From: Corynebacterium deserti GIMN1.010
GTDB lineage: Bacteria > Actinomycetota > Actinomycetes > Mycobacteriales > Mycobacteriaceae
Length of the DNA: 64,000 bases
Direction of reading: 5' to 3'
NCBI RefSeq assembly: GCF_001277995.1
Contig: NZ_CP009220.1
Span: forward strand, 124,001-188,000
Shown here: piece after piece, positions 26,443 to 35,695 of the stretch
Numbering within the stretch: the first letter of the stretch is position 1
How the letters are laid out: the number at the start of each line of letters is the position of its first letter
Translations under genes and position numbers: made by a program
The notes under the pieces: model-generated
Databases searched by the model: none
Seen by the model: the letters and a program-made list of their open reading frames with translations, nothing else
What the model was told of the DNA's origin: nothing

Positions 26443-27095
26443 ATGAGGACTTCCTTCGATTCCATCTCAGGAGTTTCCAGCAAGGCGCGAGCTGCGCTGA
26501 TGGGGGCGGGTTTTAGGGATCTTGAGTCTCTTGCGGATCAAGATTACGCCTCCGTTGGGAGCATTCCTGGTATTGGGCAGCGTACGTTGGAACGCCTTCA
26601 ATCCGCCTTAGTAAAAGAGGGTAAGAGCTTGGGTGGTGATGTTCCTGAGGCTGAGAAACGAAGCGCTACCTGGACAAAATTGGAGCCCGCGCCCGAACTT
26701 CCGGGAGGCCGGGCGGAAGCAATAAATCTCATTAACTCGCTGGATTCACCTAAGCGGAAAGACCACGGCATCCTGCTCCTCAACATCTTTTTCCGAGCCC
26801 CGGATATGAACCAGAGGTGTGGGGATCGCAGACTATTGGGTTTGGCAAGGTGCATTATCGGTACGCAACTGGTCGGGAAGGTGACACTTTCCGGGTGGGG
26901 TTCAGCCCGCGCAAGGCAAAGATCTCGCTTTATGGGCTTACCAATACTGCGCAGTCCCGTGCGCTGCTCAATGAACTCGGCAAGTACTCGATGGGCGTTT
27001 CCTGTCTGTACATCAATAAGCCAGAGGACGTTGATCTCGCTGTCTTGGAAGAGATTATTCGAATCTCCTGGTCAACCGAACCAGATGAGTGTTAA
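26443..27095 (+). pseudogene. HhH-DUF1801 protein gene, frameshifted
   Basis: The ATG at 26443 follows AGGATGGG. Residues 1-65 carry a helix-hairpin-helix region (GVSSKARAALMGAGFRDLES, then VGSIPGIGQRTLERLQSALV). The frame then approaches DSPKRKDHGILLLNIFFRAP, while the expected continuation, a DUF1801 (YdhG-like) domain, lies in another frame from EPEVWGSQTIGFGKVHYRYA to 27095. One base is missing in the C run at 26797-26802. The first frame runs on to 27108 as unrelated sequence. A sequencing error would give one intact protein of about 217 residues. Confidence 0.75.
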
Positions 27096-27183
27096 CCCAC
27101 AAGTGTAAGAAACCTCCGGCACCAGCATCGAAATCCACCTAGGCTTATTCATAGTTGCCGACAGCGCGTGAAAGGGGAACCTC

Positions 27184-27798
27184 TTGGCTCAATCAGCCCC
27201 CACAACCCAGACTTTTCTCTTCGGTCTTTACGGAGTCCTCATCAAAGAGCATGGCCCTGCGCAGTTCGAGCGCGTTGCCCGTGCCGTGGGCGAGCCGGAG
27301 AAGAACGAGAAATTGCATGCAGTCTATGAGTCGTTGCGCCTCGACCTTGACGCTGGTCGGGTCAGTGAAGACAGCTACTGGAATCAGGTGAAAGTCCTTG
27401 TTGGACTGGAGTATTTGGATATTCCAGAGGTTGTCGAAGCTGACTACCGAGGCCTTTATGAGCGCGATGAAGAAATGGTCGACTTTGTGCTCGGTCTCAA
27501 AGCCCAAGGGCATCGCATTGGGATCTTGTCTAATCTGCCCAAAGGGTTGGCGGCTTTGGTCCGGCAGCACAATTCGGATTGGTTGGATCAGCTTGATGCG
27601 GTGACGCTGTCGTGCGAAATTGGTGCAGCAAAGCCAGAGTCGAAGGCATTTCACGCGGCTGTCGACGCTTTGGGCGTGCCGCACGAGGAGGTCACGTTCA
27701 TTGATGATCGTCTCCCCAACGTCGAGGCGGCTCGTGAAGAGGGTCTGAACGCCATCCAGTTCATGGGGTTCGATGACCTGAAAAGAGCATTAGTATGA
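27184..27798 (+). CDS. HAD-superfamily protein lacking the nucleophile Asp
   Basis: This 204-residue protein starts at a TTG preceded by AAAGGGGA. The HAD-IA layout is clear: motif II Ser in GILSNLPKGL, motif III Lys in EIGAAKPESKAF, motif IV DD in TFIDDRLPNVEAA. Motif I, however, reads FLFGLYGVLI (residues 11-20), where DxxG is expected; Gly14 (GGT) stands for the phosphoryl-accepting Asp (GAT/GAC). Phosphatase activity should be lost unless this is a strain mutation or sequencing difference. The stop overlaps the next gene by 4 bp. Confidence 0.85.
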   Translation: MAQSAPTTQTFLFGLYGVLIKEHGPAQFERVARAVGEPEKNEKLHAVYESLRLDLDAGRVSEDSYWNQVKVLVGLEYLDIPEVVEADYRGLYERDEEMVDFVLGLKAQGHRIGILSNLPKGLAALVRQHNSDWLDQLDAVTLSCEIGAAKPESKAFHAAVDALGVPHEEVTFIDDRLPNVEAAREEGLNAIQFMGFDDLKRALV

Positions 27799-28367
27799 CT
27801 CAACAACCTCTGATCTTGCCGTTCAATGGCAAAACTCCACGCATTCATGAATCCGCATGGATCGCTCCCAACGCGACGATCATCGGCGATGTAGAGATCG
27901 GACCGGATTCTTCGGTATTTTATGGCGTCGTGTTGCGAGGTGACGTTAATAAAATCACCATCGGCGCGCGCACAAACATCCAGGACAATTGTATTGTGCA
28001 CGTTGATGGCAATGCGCCGTGCACGCTTGGTGACGATGTCACGGTTGGCCACATGGCGCTGGTGCATGGCGCGACCGTCGGCAATGGCACGCTTGTAGGC
28101 ATGAAATCGGCGCTGCTCTCGCGCAGCTCGGTCGGCCCGGGGGCGCTCATCGCGGCAGGGGCGATAGTTTTAGAGGGCCAAGAAATCCCGGCTAAGGCGT
28201 TGGCAGCCGGGGTGCCGGCCAAAGTGCGCAGAGAGCTTGACGACGCCCAATCCCAGGCTTTCATTCCTCATGCGGGTCGCTATGTGGAAACGTCAAAAGC
28301 CCAGGCCTCCATCGATGAGGCGCTGAGCTTAGACGATGTTAGGGTACGAGAGCCAGAGGCTCGTTAA
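27795..28367 (+). CDS. Gamma-carbonic-anhydrase-like left-handed beta-helix protein
   Basis: This 190-residue protein is built of hexapeptide repeats (APNATIIGDVEIGPDSSVFY, GVVLRGDVNKITIGARTNIQ). Metal-binding His candidates are in CIVHVDGNAP and GHMALVHGATVG, as in the gamma-CA/YrdA family. It may bind Zn or Fe and hydrate CO2, though many relatives have unknown roles. Its ATG overlaps the stop of the HAD gene (ATGA), so the pair is co-translated. Confidence 0.85.
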   Translation: MTQQPLILPFNGKTPRIHESAWIAPNATIIGDVEIGPDSSVFYGVVLRGDVNKITIGARTNIQDNCIVHVDGNAPCTLGDDVTVGHMALVHGATVGNGTLVGMKSALLSRSSVGPGALIAAGAIVLEGQEIPAKALAAGVPAKVRRELDDAQSQAFIPHAGRYVETSKAQASIDEALSLDDVRVREPEAR

Positions 28368-29484
28368 GCAGTCGATCGAGTGCTACGGCACGCGCTGCGG
28401 CACGAACATTTTCGCGATGGGTGGGGATTAGGCGCAATTCAACATCTGCGTCGAATTCCTTCTTGAGTTCCGCTGCAAACACGGATCGTCCTTTGGGATC
28501 CTCAGAGAATGCTGAACCAGACAACACGACCGTGGACGGCGCAACAGATTCCGCGGCTTCGGCTGCAGTGTGGGCGAGGAGGGTAGCGCGGTCGTCGAGA
28601 AGCTTGCGCGCCTTGGTGCTACTTTCGGCAATACCCACGAGTTCTGACAGGGTGCCAGCAAAGATTCCCTGGTCAGAGACTCGGCTGAGGAATCCTTGGG
28701 TGCTTAGAGCATCTTCGGCGGCCATGCCAAGGGTGTCCAATGCTGACTTTCCTGTGGTGGCCAGCGAAGTGACCACGTGAACCCCCAGGTCATCGCTGTA
28801 GGCTGCGCCCACGGAGTCATCGGCATAGAACGTCAGCGTCACAGGTGTGGGCTGATCGGGGTGAGGGAGTGGCGCTGCCTGAAGTTCCGAGGCGGCAATC
28901 GCGGGAATCGCAGAGGCCACAGTGGCGGGCACGCTGAACTGGTAGTTCAAGCGACCAGCAATATCGACGGCATCCCAACCGAGGTTGCTTGCCGTGACAA
29001 CGCCTGCGTTGGTGACTTTGCCGGAGGTAGCCACGCCGATGCCGACGAGCGGCAGGTCGAGACCCGTGGTGAGGCGGTTTACGCCGGCGATGAGGTGCTC
29101 GATGAAGGTGTCGGGATCTAGATCAATCGCCGACTTGTCCAGCATGGTATCGCGGAGCGTGCGACCCTTGGTATCAAACAGTGCGATGTAGGAGGACTTG
29201 GTACCAATTGCCACGCCTGCATGAATCCATGGACTTGGCGCCAACTCTAGGGGAATATTGGGGCGGCCAGGGCCAGACGATGATGTTAGATCGGGGCGCT
29301 CACGAACCAGACCAGCTTGCATGAGAGCAGTTACCGCGCGGGTGACCGTAGGTTGAGACAGACCTGTGGCCTCGACCAGCTCATTTCGAATGAGTTGCTG
29401 GCCGAGGCGGATATGGTGCATGCACTTTGCGGCCGGTGTTGAAGGGCGGGCAAAGGACGCAGAGAAGTGGGCCTGATTTGGCAT
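28339..29484 (-). CDS. cysR: ROK-family transcriptional regulator of sulfur assimilation
   Basis: This 381-residue protein has an N-terminal winged helix (LIRNELVEATGLSQPTVTRAVTALMQAGL, about 28-56) and a C-terminal ROK-type domain (GVAIGTKSSYIALFDTKGR; VGIGVATSGKVTNAGVV) without a clear sugar-kinase active site. It matches C. glutamicum CysR, an activator of sulfate-reduction and sulfonate genes under McbR control. ATG 29484 was chosen over an upstream TTG at 29502. Its 3' end overlaps the convergent carbonic-anhydrase-like gene by 29 bp. Two McbR-type boxes lie upstream. Confidence 0.87.
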   Translation of the reverse strand: MPNQAHFSASFARPSTPAAKCMHHIRLGQQLIRNELVEATGLSQPTVTRAVTALMQAGLVRERPDLTSSSGPGRPNIPLELAPSPWIHAGVAIGTKSSYIALFDTKGRTLRDTMLDKSAIDLDPDTFIEHLIAGVNRLTTGLDLPLVGIGVATSGKVTNAGVVTASNLGWDAVDIAGRLNYQFSVPATVASAIPAIAASELQAAPLPHPDQPTPVTLTFYADDSVGAAYSDDLGVHVVTSLATTGKSALDTLGMAAEDALSTQGFLSRVSDQGIFAGTLSELVGIAESSTKARKLLDDRATLLAHTAAEAAESVAPSTVVLSGSAFSEDPKGRSVFAAELKKEFDADVELRLIPTHRENVRAAARAVALDRLLNEPLALVP

Positions 29485-29505
29485 AGGACATACAATAGCC
29501 AATCG

Positions 29506-29521
29506 TAGACAACACTGTCTA
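29506..29521. promoter_or_regulatory. McbR box 1 upstream of cysR
   Basis: TAGACAACACTGTCTA is a perfect match to the McbR consensus TAGAC-N6-GTCTA. It starts 22 bp upstream of the cysR ATG, so bound repressor would block transcription. Confidence 0.85.
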
Positions 29522-29538
29522 ATAGGATATGTATGATC

Positions 29539-29554
29539 TAGACTGCATAGTCTG
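29539..29554. promoter_or_regulatory. McbR-like box 2 upstream of cysR
   Basis: TAGACTGCATAGTCTG matches TAGAC-N6-GTCTA at 9 of 10 fixed positions. Its start is 33 bp from box 1, about three helical turns. Confidence 0.65.
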
Positions 29555-29575
29555 TTTTAGGGCATGAAAAGGCAG

Positions 29576-30850
29576 CTAGGAGCCGGTGACGCTGGGTTTT
29601 TCGTACTTCCAAAACTTGGGTACCGACACCATGCAGATGGCAGTTAGAACAACTACTGCAACTCCACCCCATAGTACCGTTGCACCGGCCCCAAGGGGGT
29701 GCGCAACCCACCCATGCAGGACATCGGCAAGCCTTGGGCCACCCACCACAACTATGATCCACACACCTTGAATCCTGCCCTGCACGTGGGCGGCGGCGGA
29801 TTGCTGAAGGATGGCGTTACGGACCGCAGAGCTGAACATATCCGCCATGCCACCGATAACCATCATGATGATAAACATCCACGCCCACGCCGTGACCGCG
29901 CCGGGGTTGAGAGTAATCGCTACACCACCTAATGCGATGGCTACACCCCACGCAATGATGCACCAATACACGGCAACGCCTTGTCGGCCAATGCGGGAAA
30001 CCCAACCAGAGAGCACGCCTCCTAGGACGGCGCCGACAGCCATGGAGGAATACATAAACGCCAGCATGGTGGCACCGGCATCGCCGCCACCGAAGTTGAC
30101 CTCAGCGATTTCGGGGTACAGTGCGCGCGGCATGCCGAAGATCATCGCGATGAGGTCTAGCACCATCACCATCATGAGCACCGGCTGGCCAGCCAAGTAC
30201 TTAAGGCCATCCACGACGCTGGCGAAACCAGCCTTCATCACGGTGCCCACTGGTTTCATCGACGGTAAAGTCCACACCGCCCACAAGGTGGGAATAATGG
30301 AAACAACATCAAGGAAATAGAGCCACCCGAAGCCAATGAGCGGGATGAGAGCACCGGCGATAAGCGGTCCAACGATCGCGCCAGTCTGCATGACCAACAT
30401 GTTGAGGGAGGTAGCAGCGGCGAGTTGATCGATCGGCAAGATGTGACGCAGAATGGCCGTTCGGGTGGGTTGGTTCACTGCGAAAAAGCCCTGCTGCAAG
30501 GCGAAATTGATCAGCAGGAGCCAGATATTCTCATTGCCTAAAAGGGTGAGCGCCCAAAACCCAGCAGTGGTGACACACATACCGATGGTGGTGCAGATGA
30601 GCACGATGCGTTTATCAAAGGCGTCAGCGATCGAACCACCGTAGAGCCCGAAAATCACCAGCGGAACCAAGCCGAAGAGACCAGTAAGGCCCACATATCC
30701 GGAGGAGCCGGTCATCTGATAAATCTGCACAGGCACGGCGACAACGGTTAGCTGTGCGCCAAGCACGGTAGCAATATTGCCAAGCCAGAGGCGTTTGAAG
30801 GCCGGTTCTTTCAGCGGTCTGGTATCGGCGAAAATATCTCGGAAACTCAC
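29576..30850 (-). CDS. MFS exporter (EntS-like), downstream gene of an iron-controlled operon
   Basis: This 424-residue protein has 12 hydrophobic segments and begins FRDIFADTRPLKEPAFKRLW, then LGNIATVLGAQLTVVAVPVQ, typical of the enterobactin-exporter (EntS, DUF894) branch. The loop-2 MFS motif is GSIADAFDKRIVLICTT. The start is a GTG. It follows the iron-box gene after 36 bp on the same strand. Export of a siderophore or related compound is inferred; no siderophore synthase is seen nearby. Confidence 0.82.
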   Translation of the reverse strand: MSFRDIFADTRPLKEPAFKRLWLGNIATVLGAQLTVVAVPVQIYQMTGSSGYVGLTGLFGLVPLVIFGLYGGSIADAFDKRIVLICTTIGMCVTTAGFWALTLLGNENIWLLLINFALQQGFFAVNQPTRTAILRHILPIDQLAAATSLNMLVMQTGAIVGPLIAGALIPLIGFGWLYFLDVVSIIPTLWAVWTLPSMKPVGTVMKAGFASVVDGLKYLAGQPVLMMVMVLDLIAMIFGMPRALYPEIAEVNFGGGDAGATMLAFMYSSMAVGAVLGGVLSGWVSRIGRQGVAVYWCIIAWGVAIALGGVAITLNPGAVTAWAWMFIIMMVIGGMADMFSSAVRNAILQQSAAAHVQGRIQGVWIIVVVGGPRLADVLHGWVAHPLGAGATVLWGGVAVVVLTAICMVSVPKFWKYEKPSVTGS

Positions 30851-30886
30851 CAGGTAGAGCTTAGACCTCTTTGTTGGGCCTATTTG

Positions 30887-31876
30887 TTAGTAACCTCGGT
30901 GATCCTCCACAGACCAAGCACCGCTGACAACGGCTGTGGTGTCGCCGCGCAGCAGATCCTCAATTTCTGAGGCGGCGTGCAGAACAACGTCGAGGCGGAA
31001 ACCAGCAGGAAGTGGCGTGCCCTCTTTGAGAAGGGCATCGCCGAAGAAGGAGCCACCTCGACGGGTCGGACCGCCGACGCGAGCGATGGCCAATGCGCCC
31101 GCGGCCTCGGCTTCAATGAGCATCGTGGTGGGATCAGCGTCCTGAGATGCGCAGGTTGTCGACCATACCTGGGGGAGATGATGGCAAAACACGTGACCAA
31201 GGCACATGACTATTTCCGCGAACGCATCGCGACCAAGATGCTTGCCGACGCGAAACTGGTACCAGGCGTTGTCCGGCGTGACAGTCGAGGGCGGGGTATC
31301 CCCGACGATGACTGGTGGGTGGGGGAGTTCGGCCCAGCTTGCGGCGTCGACAAGCGTCTTTTCCCAGGTGGCAACCGCGCCAATTTTGGCTATGTTGCCC
31401 AGCATGCGGGCGGTGTCGTCGGTAAATGTGGCGTGAAAGCCTGCGTAGCTGGGGGTGGCGTGGAAGGGGCCGCGGCGGCGCCTGGAAGCGTCAATGTGCG
31501 GATCGGCGAGCGGAGCGTGGCGCGGATTGAGGTGGCACAGGAGTGGTGGTGTGAGGGGGTCGCGCAGGTCACTGAGCAAAATGGGCAGCGTGTCGGGGGA
31601 TTCGGGAAATCCCATGATGTCCCATTCGAGGGCGGGGCGAAGATCGATGTGGTGGAGTGCGTGCTTGACGCCTTCAAAGCTCTGGAGCTCAAAAACCCGC
31701 ATTGGCCTGGCTAATTGCACCGCGGCCTGGGCTGCGTGTGCAATGGGGTAGTGGGGCCAGGCGCTGGCAGTGGCGTAAATGAACTGCTCGAGGCGGCTTT
31801 TACGGCGCGGATTGGTTTCGGCGCTAACCATGTCAGAGATGGAGCGAAGGACGGTTGCGGTCTCGGGGTGGTTCAT
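30887..31876 (-). CDS. Protein of unknown function under a DtxR-type iron box
   Basis: This 329-residue cytoplasmic protein begins MNHPETATVLRSISDMVSAE. It is rich in His and Pro, with CLGHVFCHHLPQVW near 235 and SRRRRGPFHATPSYAGFHAT near 130. No family is recognised. It is the first gene after the iron box and probably shares a transcript with the MFS exporter, so a role in iron acquisition or low-iron metabolism is inferred. I recall a DtxR-regulated hypothetical pair at this chromosomal place in C. glutamicum. Confidence 0.75.
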   Translation of the reverse strand: MNHPETATVLRSISDMVSAETNPRRKSRLEQFIYATASAWPHYPIAHAAQAAVQLARPMRVFELQSFEGVKHALHHIDLRPALEWDIMGFPESPDTLPILLSDLRDPLTPPLLCHLNPRHAPLADPHIDASRRRRGPFHATPSYAGFHATFTDDTARMLGNIAKIGAVATWEKTLVDAASWAELPHPPVIVGDTPPSTVTPDNAWYQFRVGKHLGRDAFAEIVMCLGHVFCHHLPQVWSTTCASQDADPTTMLIEAEAAGALAIARVGGPTRRGGSFFGDALLKEGTPLPAGFRLDVVLHAASEIEDLLRGDTTAVVSGAWSVEDHRGY

Positions 31877-31918
31877 GGCGGTGCGGTCTCCCAACTGTCG
31901 ATTCACATTTAGTGGGAT

Positions 31919-31937
31919 TAAGGTTAGCCTAACCATT
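31919..31937. promoter_or_regulatory. DtxR iron box
   Basis: The core GGTTAGCCTAACC (31922-31934) is a perfect palindrome equal to the core of the C. glutamicum DtxR consensus TTAGGTTAGSCTAACCTAA; the outer bases match only partly. It lies 42 bp upstream of the start codon at 31876, so repression by DtxR-Fe(II) is expected. Confidence 0.85.
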
Positions 31938-32169
31938 TTTTGTGGTCTAGGGATTTATTGAAGTTTTGCCGGTTGTGCGGTTTTTATTGGGTTTTTATAT
32001 AAATAAAATAATTACGACTTTTTACCTAGGCCGACTAGCTGGTGATTCAGTAGGATTTCATTTCAAAGTGACGTGACTGAAGGCAAGAATGAATAAAATT
32101 CATCTCATCGAATTTCATTTAGAAATCTGTTCCCATTTTTTGATGTGAAAGTTGAATCGGTAAGCTCCT

Positions 32170-34113
32170 GTGAAAATTAAGTCCGTATTTTTGAGCACCG
32201 CTTTAAGCACTTCCTTACTGCTCGGGATCACCCCACCAGTTCTGGGAGCAACGATCAACCCCAGTATGCCTCTTTCTGCGTTGAGGTCCTCGGACGATAT
32301 CGCCGTACCCAACTTCGCCAAAGAATTACCGTTATCTTTTGATGTCCCAGCAGGCACTGTTCCCCAAAGCTTGAGTGGAACGCTGCAGATTCCTGCCGAG
32401 TTTTCTGGCGGCGTCGTGGAGTTTTATGACGGTGACCGGCTCTTTCACACCCTGCGCCTAGAGGTTAATGATTCCCGCGCATACCTTGAGGTTCCACTGC
32501 AAAGCATTCCTGTCGAAGACGGCCGCGCCAACTTTTCGCTGCGCGCCATTTTGGATCCTGTAAACAACCAGTGGTGCTACGAGGAGCAGGAAGTCCGCTT
32601 CTTAGACGGAAACGTCACCTTTGAAGGGGCGACGATTAACCCAGCTGTGGTGGCTGATTACTTCCCGTCAGTGCTGCGCGCGTTGACGATTTACGTCCCA
32701 GAAAACCCTTCTGGGGCAGTACAAGAAGCCACGTTAGAGGTTGCGACCTCCCTGGACTCGGTGTACCGAAGATCAGGTTTGGATGTCAACGTAGAAACGC
32801 TTCCAACTGGATCGGACGGCCCGGCCACGGCCCCTGGGGATTTTGAACGCCAGATTGTGCTGGTTGACGAGGTAACAGAAAGAAACACGCAAAAAACCGA
32901 ATTGGTCAATCCCGGCCAGGACAATGCATTCTTGCGCCTGAGCGGCAACGCCGACGAGCTTTACGATCAAGCGCGCTTGCTTACCGACGCAACCCTGCCA
33001 CTTGCCGTAGACACCGAAGTAACGGCCTCAGGTTTTGGTGATGTGCCTAACCTTTCCACAGATGTGGCCACCCTCCAAGAACTGGGTATCACGCAGCTCA
33101 CCTCTGAATCAATTGCGCGCACAAGCGTCACATTGGGTATTGAACGCTCCCGCCTGCGGACCTACTCGCAGTACATGGACCTGCACATAACGGGAACCTA
33201 CACCCCATTGCCACCCCAAAATGCAGGACAGATCACGTTCTCCGTTGGTGACACCGTGTTGGACTCCTTCACCACCGATGACACTGGCATCATTGACCGT
33301 GAGTTCAACGTTCCTGGAGACTTGGTCAACCGCTACACGGAAATCGTCGTGGAATTCACCAGCACCGGCGACGTTAATTGTGAAGTCACCCAGCCCGTAG
33401 GCCTCAACATTGATTCCGACAGCCTTGTCACCTCCCAACATTCGGATGTTCCTGTACTCAACGGCTTCAGGTCCCTACCGCAGTCCTTCCAACCTCGTGT
33501 GGACGTGGCGTTTGCTGATCCCAGCGTGCAGGAACTCTCCCGCGCTGTCAGCGTAGTGTTGGGAATTCAATCCATGAGCTCCCAGCGCATCCGCCCACAC
33601 CTGGTGGACTGGGATGAAGCCGTAGCCAGCGAGCGCCCAACAATTTTCATTGATGCTGCGGGCGCCAAGACTGATCAAGTGCCAAGCTACCTCGCCCAAC
33701 AAGGCCCAACCCTAGAGATCACCAGCAAGAACGACCAAAATGCGGATGGCGAACAACTCACCCGATCCCTGCAAACCAACGCTGCGCTTGTTGTCGGCTC
33801 CATTCAGGCCGTGTGGGATGCCGATAAGAAGCGCACGGTGATTGTGGCAAGTTCCCAGGACAGCCCCGCCGAGTTGGATGCCTTGATTTCGTGGATGGGA
33901 GAAGACCGCGAACGCTGGAGTGATCTCAACGGCGACCTGATTGTCAAAGTCCGAGACCGCGAACCTGTGCAATTGACCACCGTGGAAGCCCCAGATCAGC
34001 CTGGTCGATCGGCCACAGTCTTTATTGCGATTGGCGTCAGCCTTGTGGTCATTGCCCTGATTGTCGCAGCCGTGGTGTCAGTGTCCAGGCGTTCGCAAAA
34101 AGGATACAAATGA
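32170..34113 (+). CDS. BcsB-like exported polysaccharide synthase accessory protein
   Basis: This 647-residue protein has an N-terminal signal peptide (VFLSTALSTSLLLGITPPVL ending near ALG, residue 26), a long beta-rich extracytoplasmic body and one C-terminal membrane helix (TVFIAIGVSLVVIALIVAAV, about 617-638) with a basic tail. That topology and text such as LRLEVNDSRAYLEVPL fit BcsB, which guides glucan out of the membrane synthase. It starts the four-gene operon at a GTG; the ribosome site is weak. Similarity is by topology and weak motifs, so the polymer is unknown. Confidence 0.7.
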   Translation: MKIKSVFLSTALSTSLLLGITPPVLGATINPSMPLSALRSSDDIAVPNFAKELPLSFDVPAGTVPQSLSGTLQIPAEFSGGVVEFYDGDRLFHTLRLEVNDSRAYLEVPLQSIPVEDGRANFSLRAILDPVNNQWCYEEQEVRFLDGNVTFEGATINPAVVADYFPSVLRALTIYVPENPSGAVQEATLEVATSLDSVYRRSGLDVNVETLPTGSDGPATAPGDFERQIVLVDEVTERNTQKTELVNPGQDNAFLRLSGNADELYDQARLLTDATLPLAVDTEVTASGFGDVPNLSTDVATLQELGITQLTSESIARTSVTLGIERSRLRTYSQYMDLHITGTYTPLPPQNAGQITFSVGDTVLDSFTTDDTGIIDREFNVPGDLVNRYTEIVVEFTSTGDVNCEVTQPVGLNIDSDSLVTSQHSDVPVLNGFRSLPQSFQPRVDVAFADPSVQELSRAVSVVLGIQSMSSQRIRPHLVDWDEAVASERPTIFIDAAGAKTDQVPSYLAQQGPTLEITSKNDQNADGEQLTRSLQTNAALVVGSIQAVWDADKKRTVIVASSQDSPAELDALISWMGEDRERWSDLNGDLIVKVRDREPVQLTTVEAPDQPGRSATVFIAIGVSLVVIALIVAAVVSVSRRSQKGYK

Positions 34114-34156
34114 TCTCTTCTTTACCCAGTAGAACGCAGGGGAGGAGGTTGGGCAC

Positions 34157-35695
34157 ATGAGTAACCCGTCGCTAGAACCCCTAGAACCGATCGAGCTCTC
34201 TGACGGTACTGAAATCGAAGTTCCAGACGTTGATCCAGAACCTCAAGCTGGCAATGCGCAGATGGAAGTACCCAGCTTACGCACATATGTCTTTCGCGGA
34301 ATCATTGCCATTGCCTGTTTGATCATTGGTTTTTATGAGACCTTTGTGCTGATGTGGCAAAACCTCCGAATCGGCGTGGCCAACTACTCAATACTTGTGG
34401 TGCTCATGGCGATCGTGTTGTTCATCGGACTGGACCGCAAGCGTGCTCGTGCATTAAACATTCACGACCGCGAAGTCGACTACATCATCGGTGGCATTGC
34501 CGTACTGATAGCCATCACAATTAAGAGCCAGCTTCTGCCACGTTTTGTGGACTGGGAAACCCTGCTGCGCTTGGATATGTTCGCAGTGTTAGTCTTTGCG
34601 TTTGGTATTTCTGGCCTGGTGTTTGGCATGCGCTCTACCTTTTCTTTTGCACCCGGCTGGATTTTGCTGTTCGGTTACAACGCGGCGACGCACCTGATCA
34701 TTTCGGTGATGTTCGGTGGTGGCTTTTGGGGCCCGGTGATGGCCAACATCATTGGACTGTCTCTTGCGGTGTTGGTGTCCTCCAACAGGGATCTAGTTCA
34801 GGGCACCTATTTTGCACTGATGACGGTGTTGTTTGGCGTCGTTTTTGCCATCATCGTGTGGGTTCTGAGCGATGGCAGTAAGTTCCTCACCCTGGTTCCT
34901 GCTGTGTTGGCGACGCTAACTGTGGTGTTGGTGACTTCGCGTTGGAGGCTTGGTCAGTGGAAGATTCGTCGTAGACAACCCACGGTGGAAAAAGCCGGAC
35001 CCGCGCTTATCGCGGTCGTGGTTGCGACAGCGCTCTTGGCCTGGATTCCTACTCCTTATGTAGACCGCGTCAACAACCTCCCCGGGCTTGAAATGCTGGC
35101 AAAGCCTGCCCCAGGTGTTATCGCACCTATTGGTTGGCAGATTGACGATGTGCAGTATTACAACTGGGCTTCGCGCTACTTCGGCCCCGGTTCCTCTCTG
35201 CTTAGGCAGACGATGACGGCAAATCACTACAACGAGGCGTGGGATCCTGATGGACTCGACCGAACTGTTGTGGTGGATACCCTCCAATCGGCGGAACGGT
35301 TCCAGCAGCGTGCCTTTGGTGATGAGACGCTGTATTCCACGCTGAGAGGTCGAAAGTCAGATACCGTCCAGGTGGATCTGGGATACGGCGTGGTCGGACG
35401 CGCCTACACGGTGCTCGATGAAACTGACTTCTTGACGTACACCAAGCTGGTTTTTGAATGGCAGACCACCAACAACACCGTGGAGAAGATCTCCATCATC
35501 GCGGTGGATGATCACCGCGCAGAAGCGAAGTTCCCGGAGCTTGCGCCATCGGTTAGCAGAATGTTTATCCAGGTAGTTACCATTTTGTTCCGTGGAAATG
35601 ACGTGACCATCGATACCAATACCCAATTGAAAGATCTTGATTTGGTCAGCCAAGTTGGCCGTCAGATCGTGGCAGAACAACAGGTGGGGAGGTGA
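34157..35695 (+). CDS. Polytopic membrane protein of the polysaccharide operon
   Basis: This 512-residue protein has an acidic N-tail (about 1-45), about 9-10 membrane helices up to residue 300 and an extracytoplasmic C-terminal domain of about 200 residues (IGWQIDDVQYYNWASRYFGP; RGNDVTIDTNTQL). GAGG precedes the ATG. The organisation of membrane barrel plus outer domain is exosortase-like, but the catalytic Cys/Arg/His pattern was not found. Its stop overlaps the GT2 start, so it is translated with the synthase. Confidence 0.7.
   Translation: MSNPSLEPLEPIELSDGTEIEVPDVDPEPQAGNAQMEVPSLRTYVFRGIIAIACLIIGFYETFVLMWQNLRIGVANYSILVVLMAIVLFIGLDRKRARALNIHDREVDYIIGGIAVLIAITIKSQLLPRFVDWETLLRLDMFAVLVFAFGISGLVFGMRSTFSFAPGWILLFGYNAATHLIISVMFGGGFWGPVMANIIGLSLAVLVSSNRDLVQGTYFALMTVLFGVVFAIIVWVLSDGSKFLTLVPAVLATLTVVLVTSRWRLGQWKIRRRQPTVEKAGPALIAVVVATALLAWIPTPYVDRVNNLPGLEMLAKPAPGVIAPIGWQIDDVQYYNWASRYFGPGSSLLRQTMTANHYNEAWDPDGLDRTVVVDTLQSAERFQQRAFGDETLYSTLRGRKSDTVQVDLGYGVVGRAYTVLDETDFLTYTKLVFEWQTTNNTVEKISIIAVDDHRAEAKFPELAPSVSRMFIQVVTILFRGNDVTIDTNTQLKDLDLVSQVGRQIVAEQQVGR

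Noticed and set aside
34157..35695. Exosortase assignment for the polytopic membrane protein
   Set aside because: Topology is compatible but the conserved Cys/Arg/His catalytic pattern was not found.
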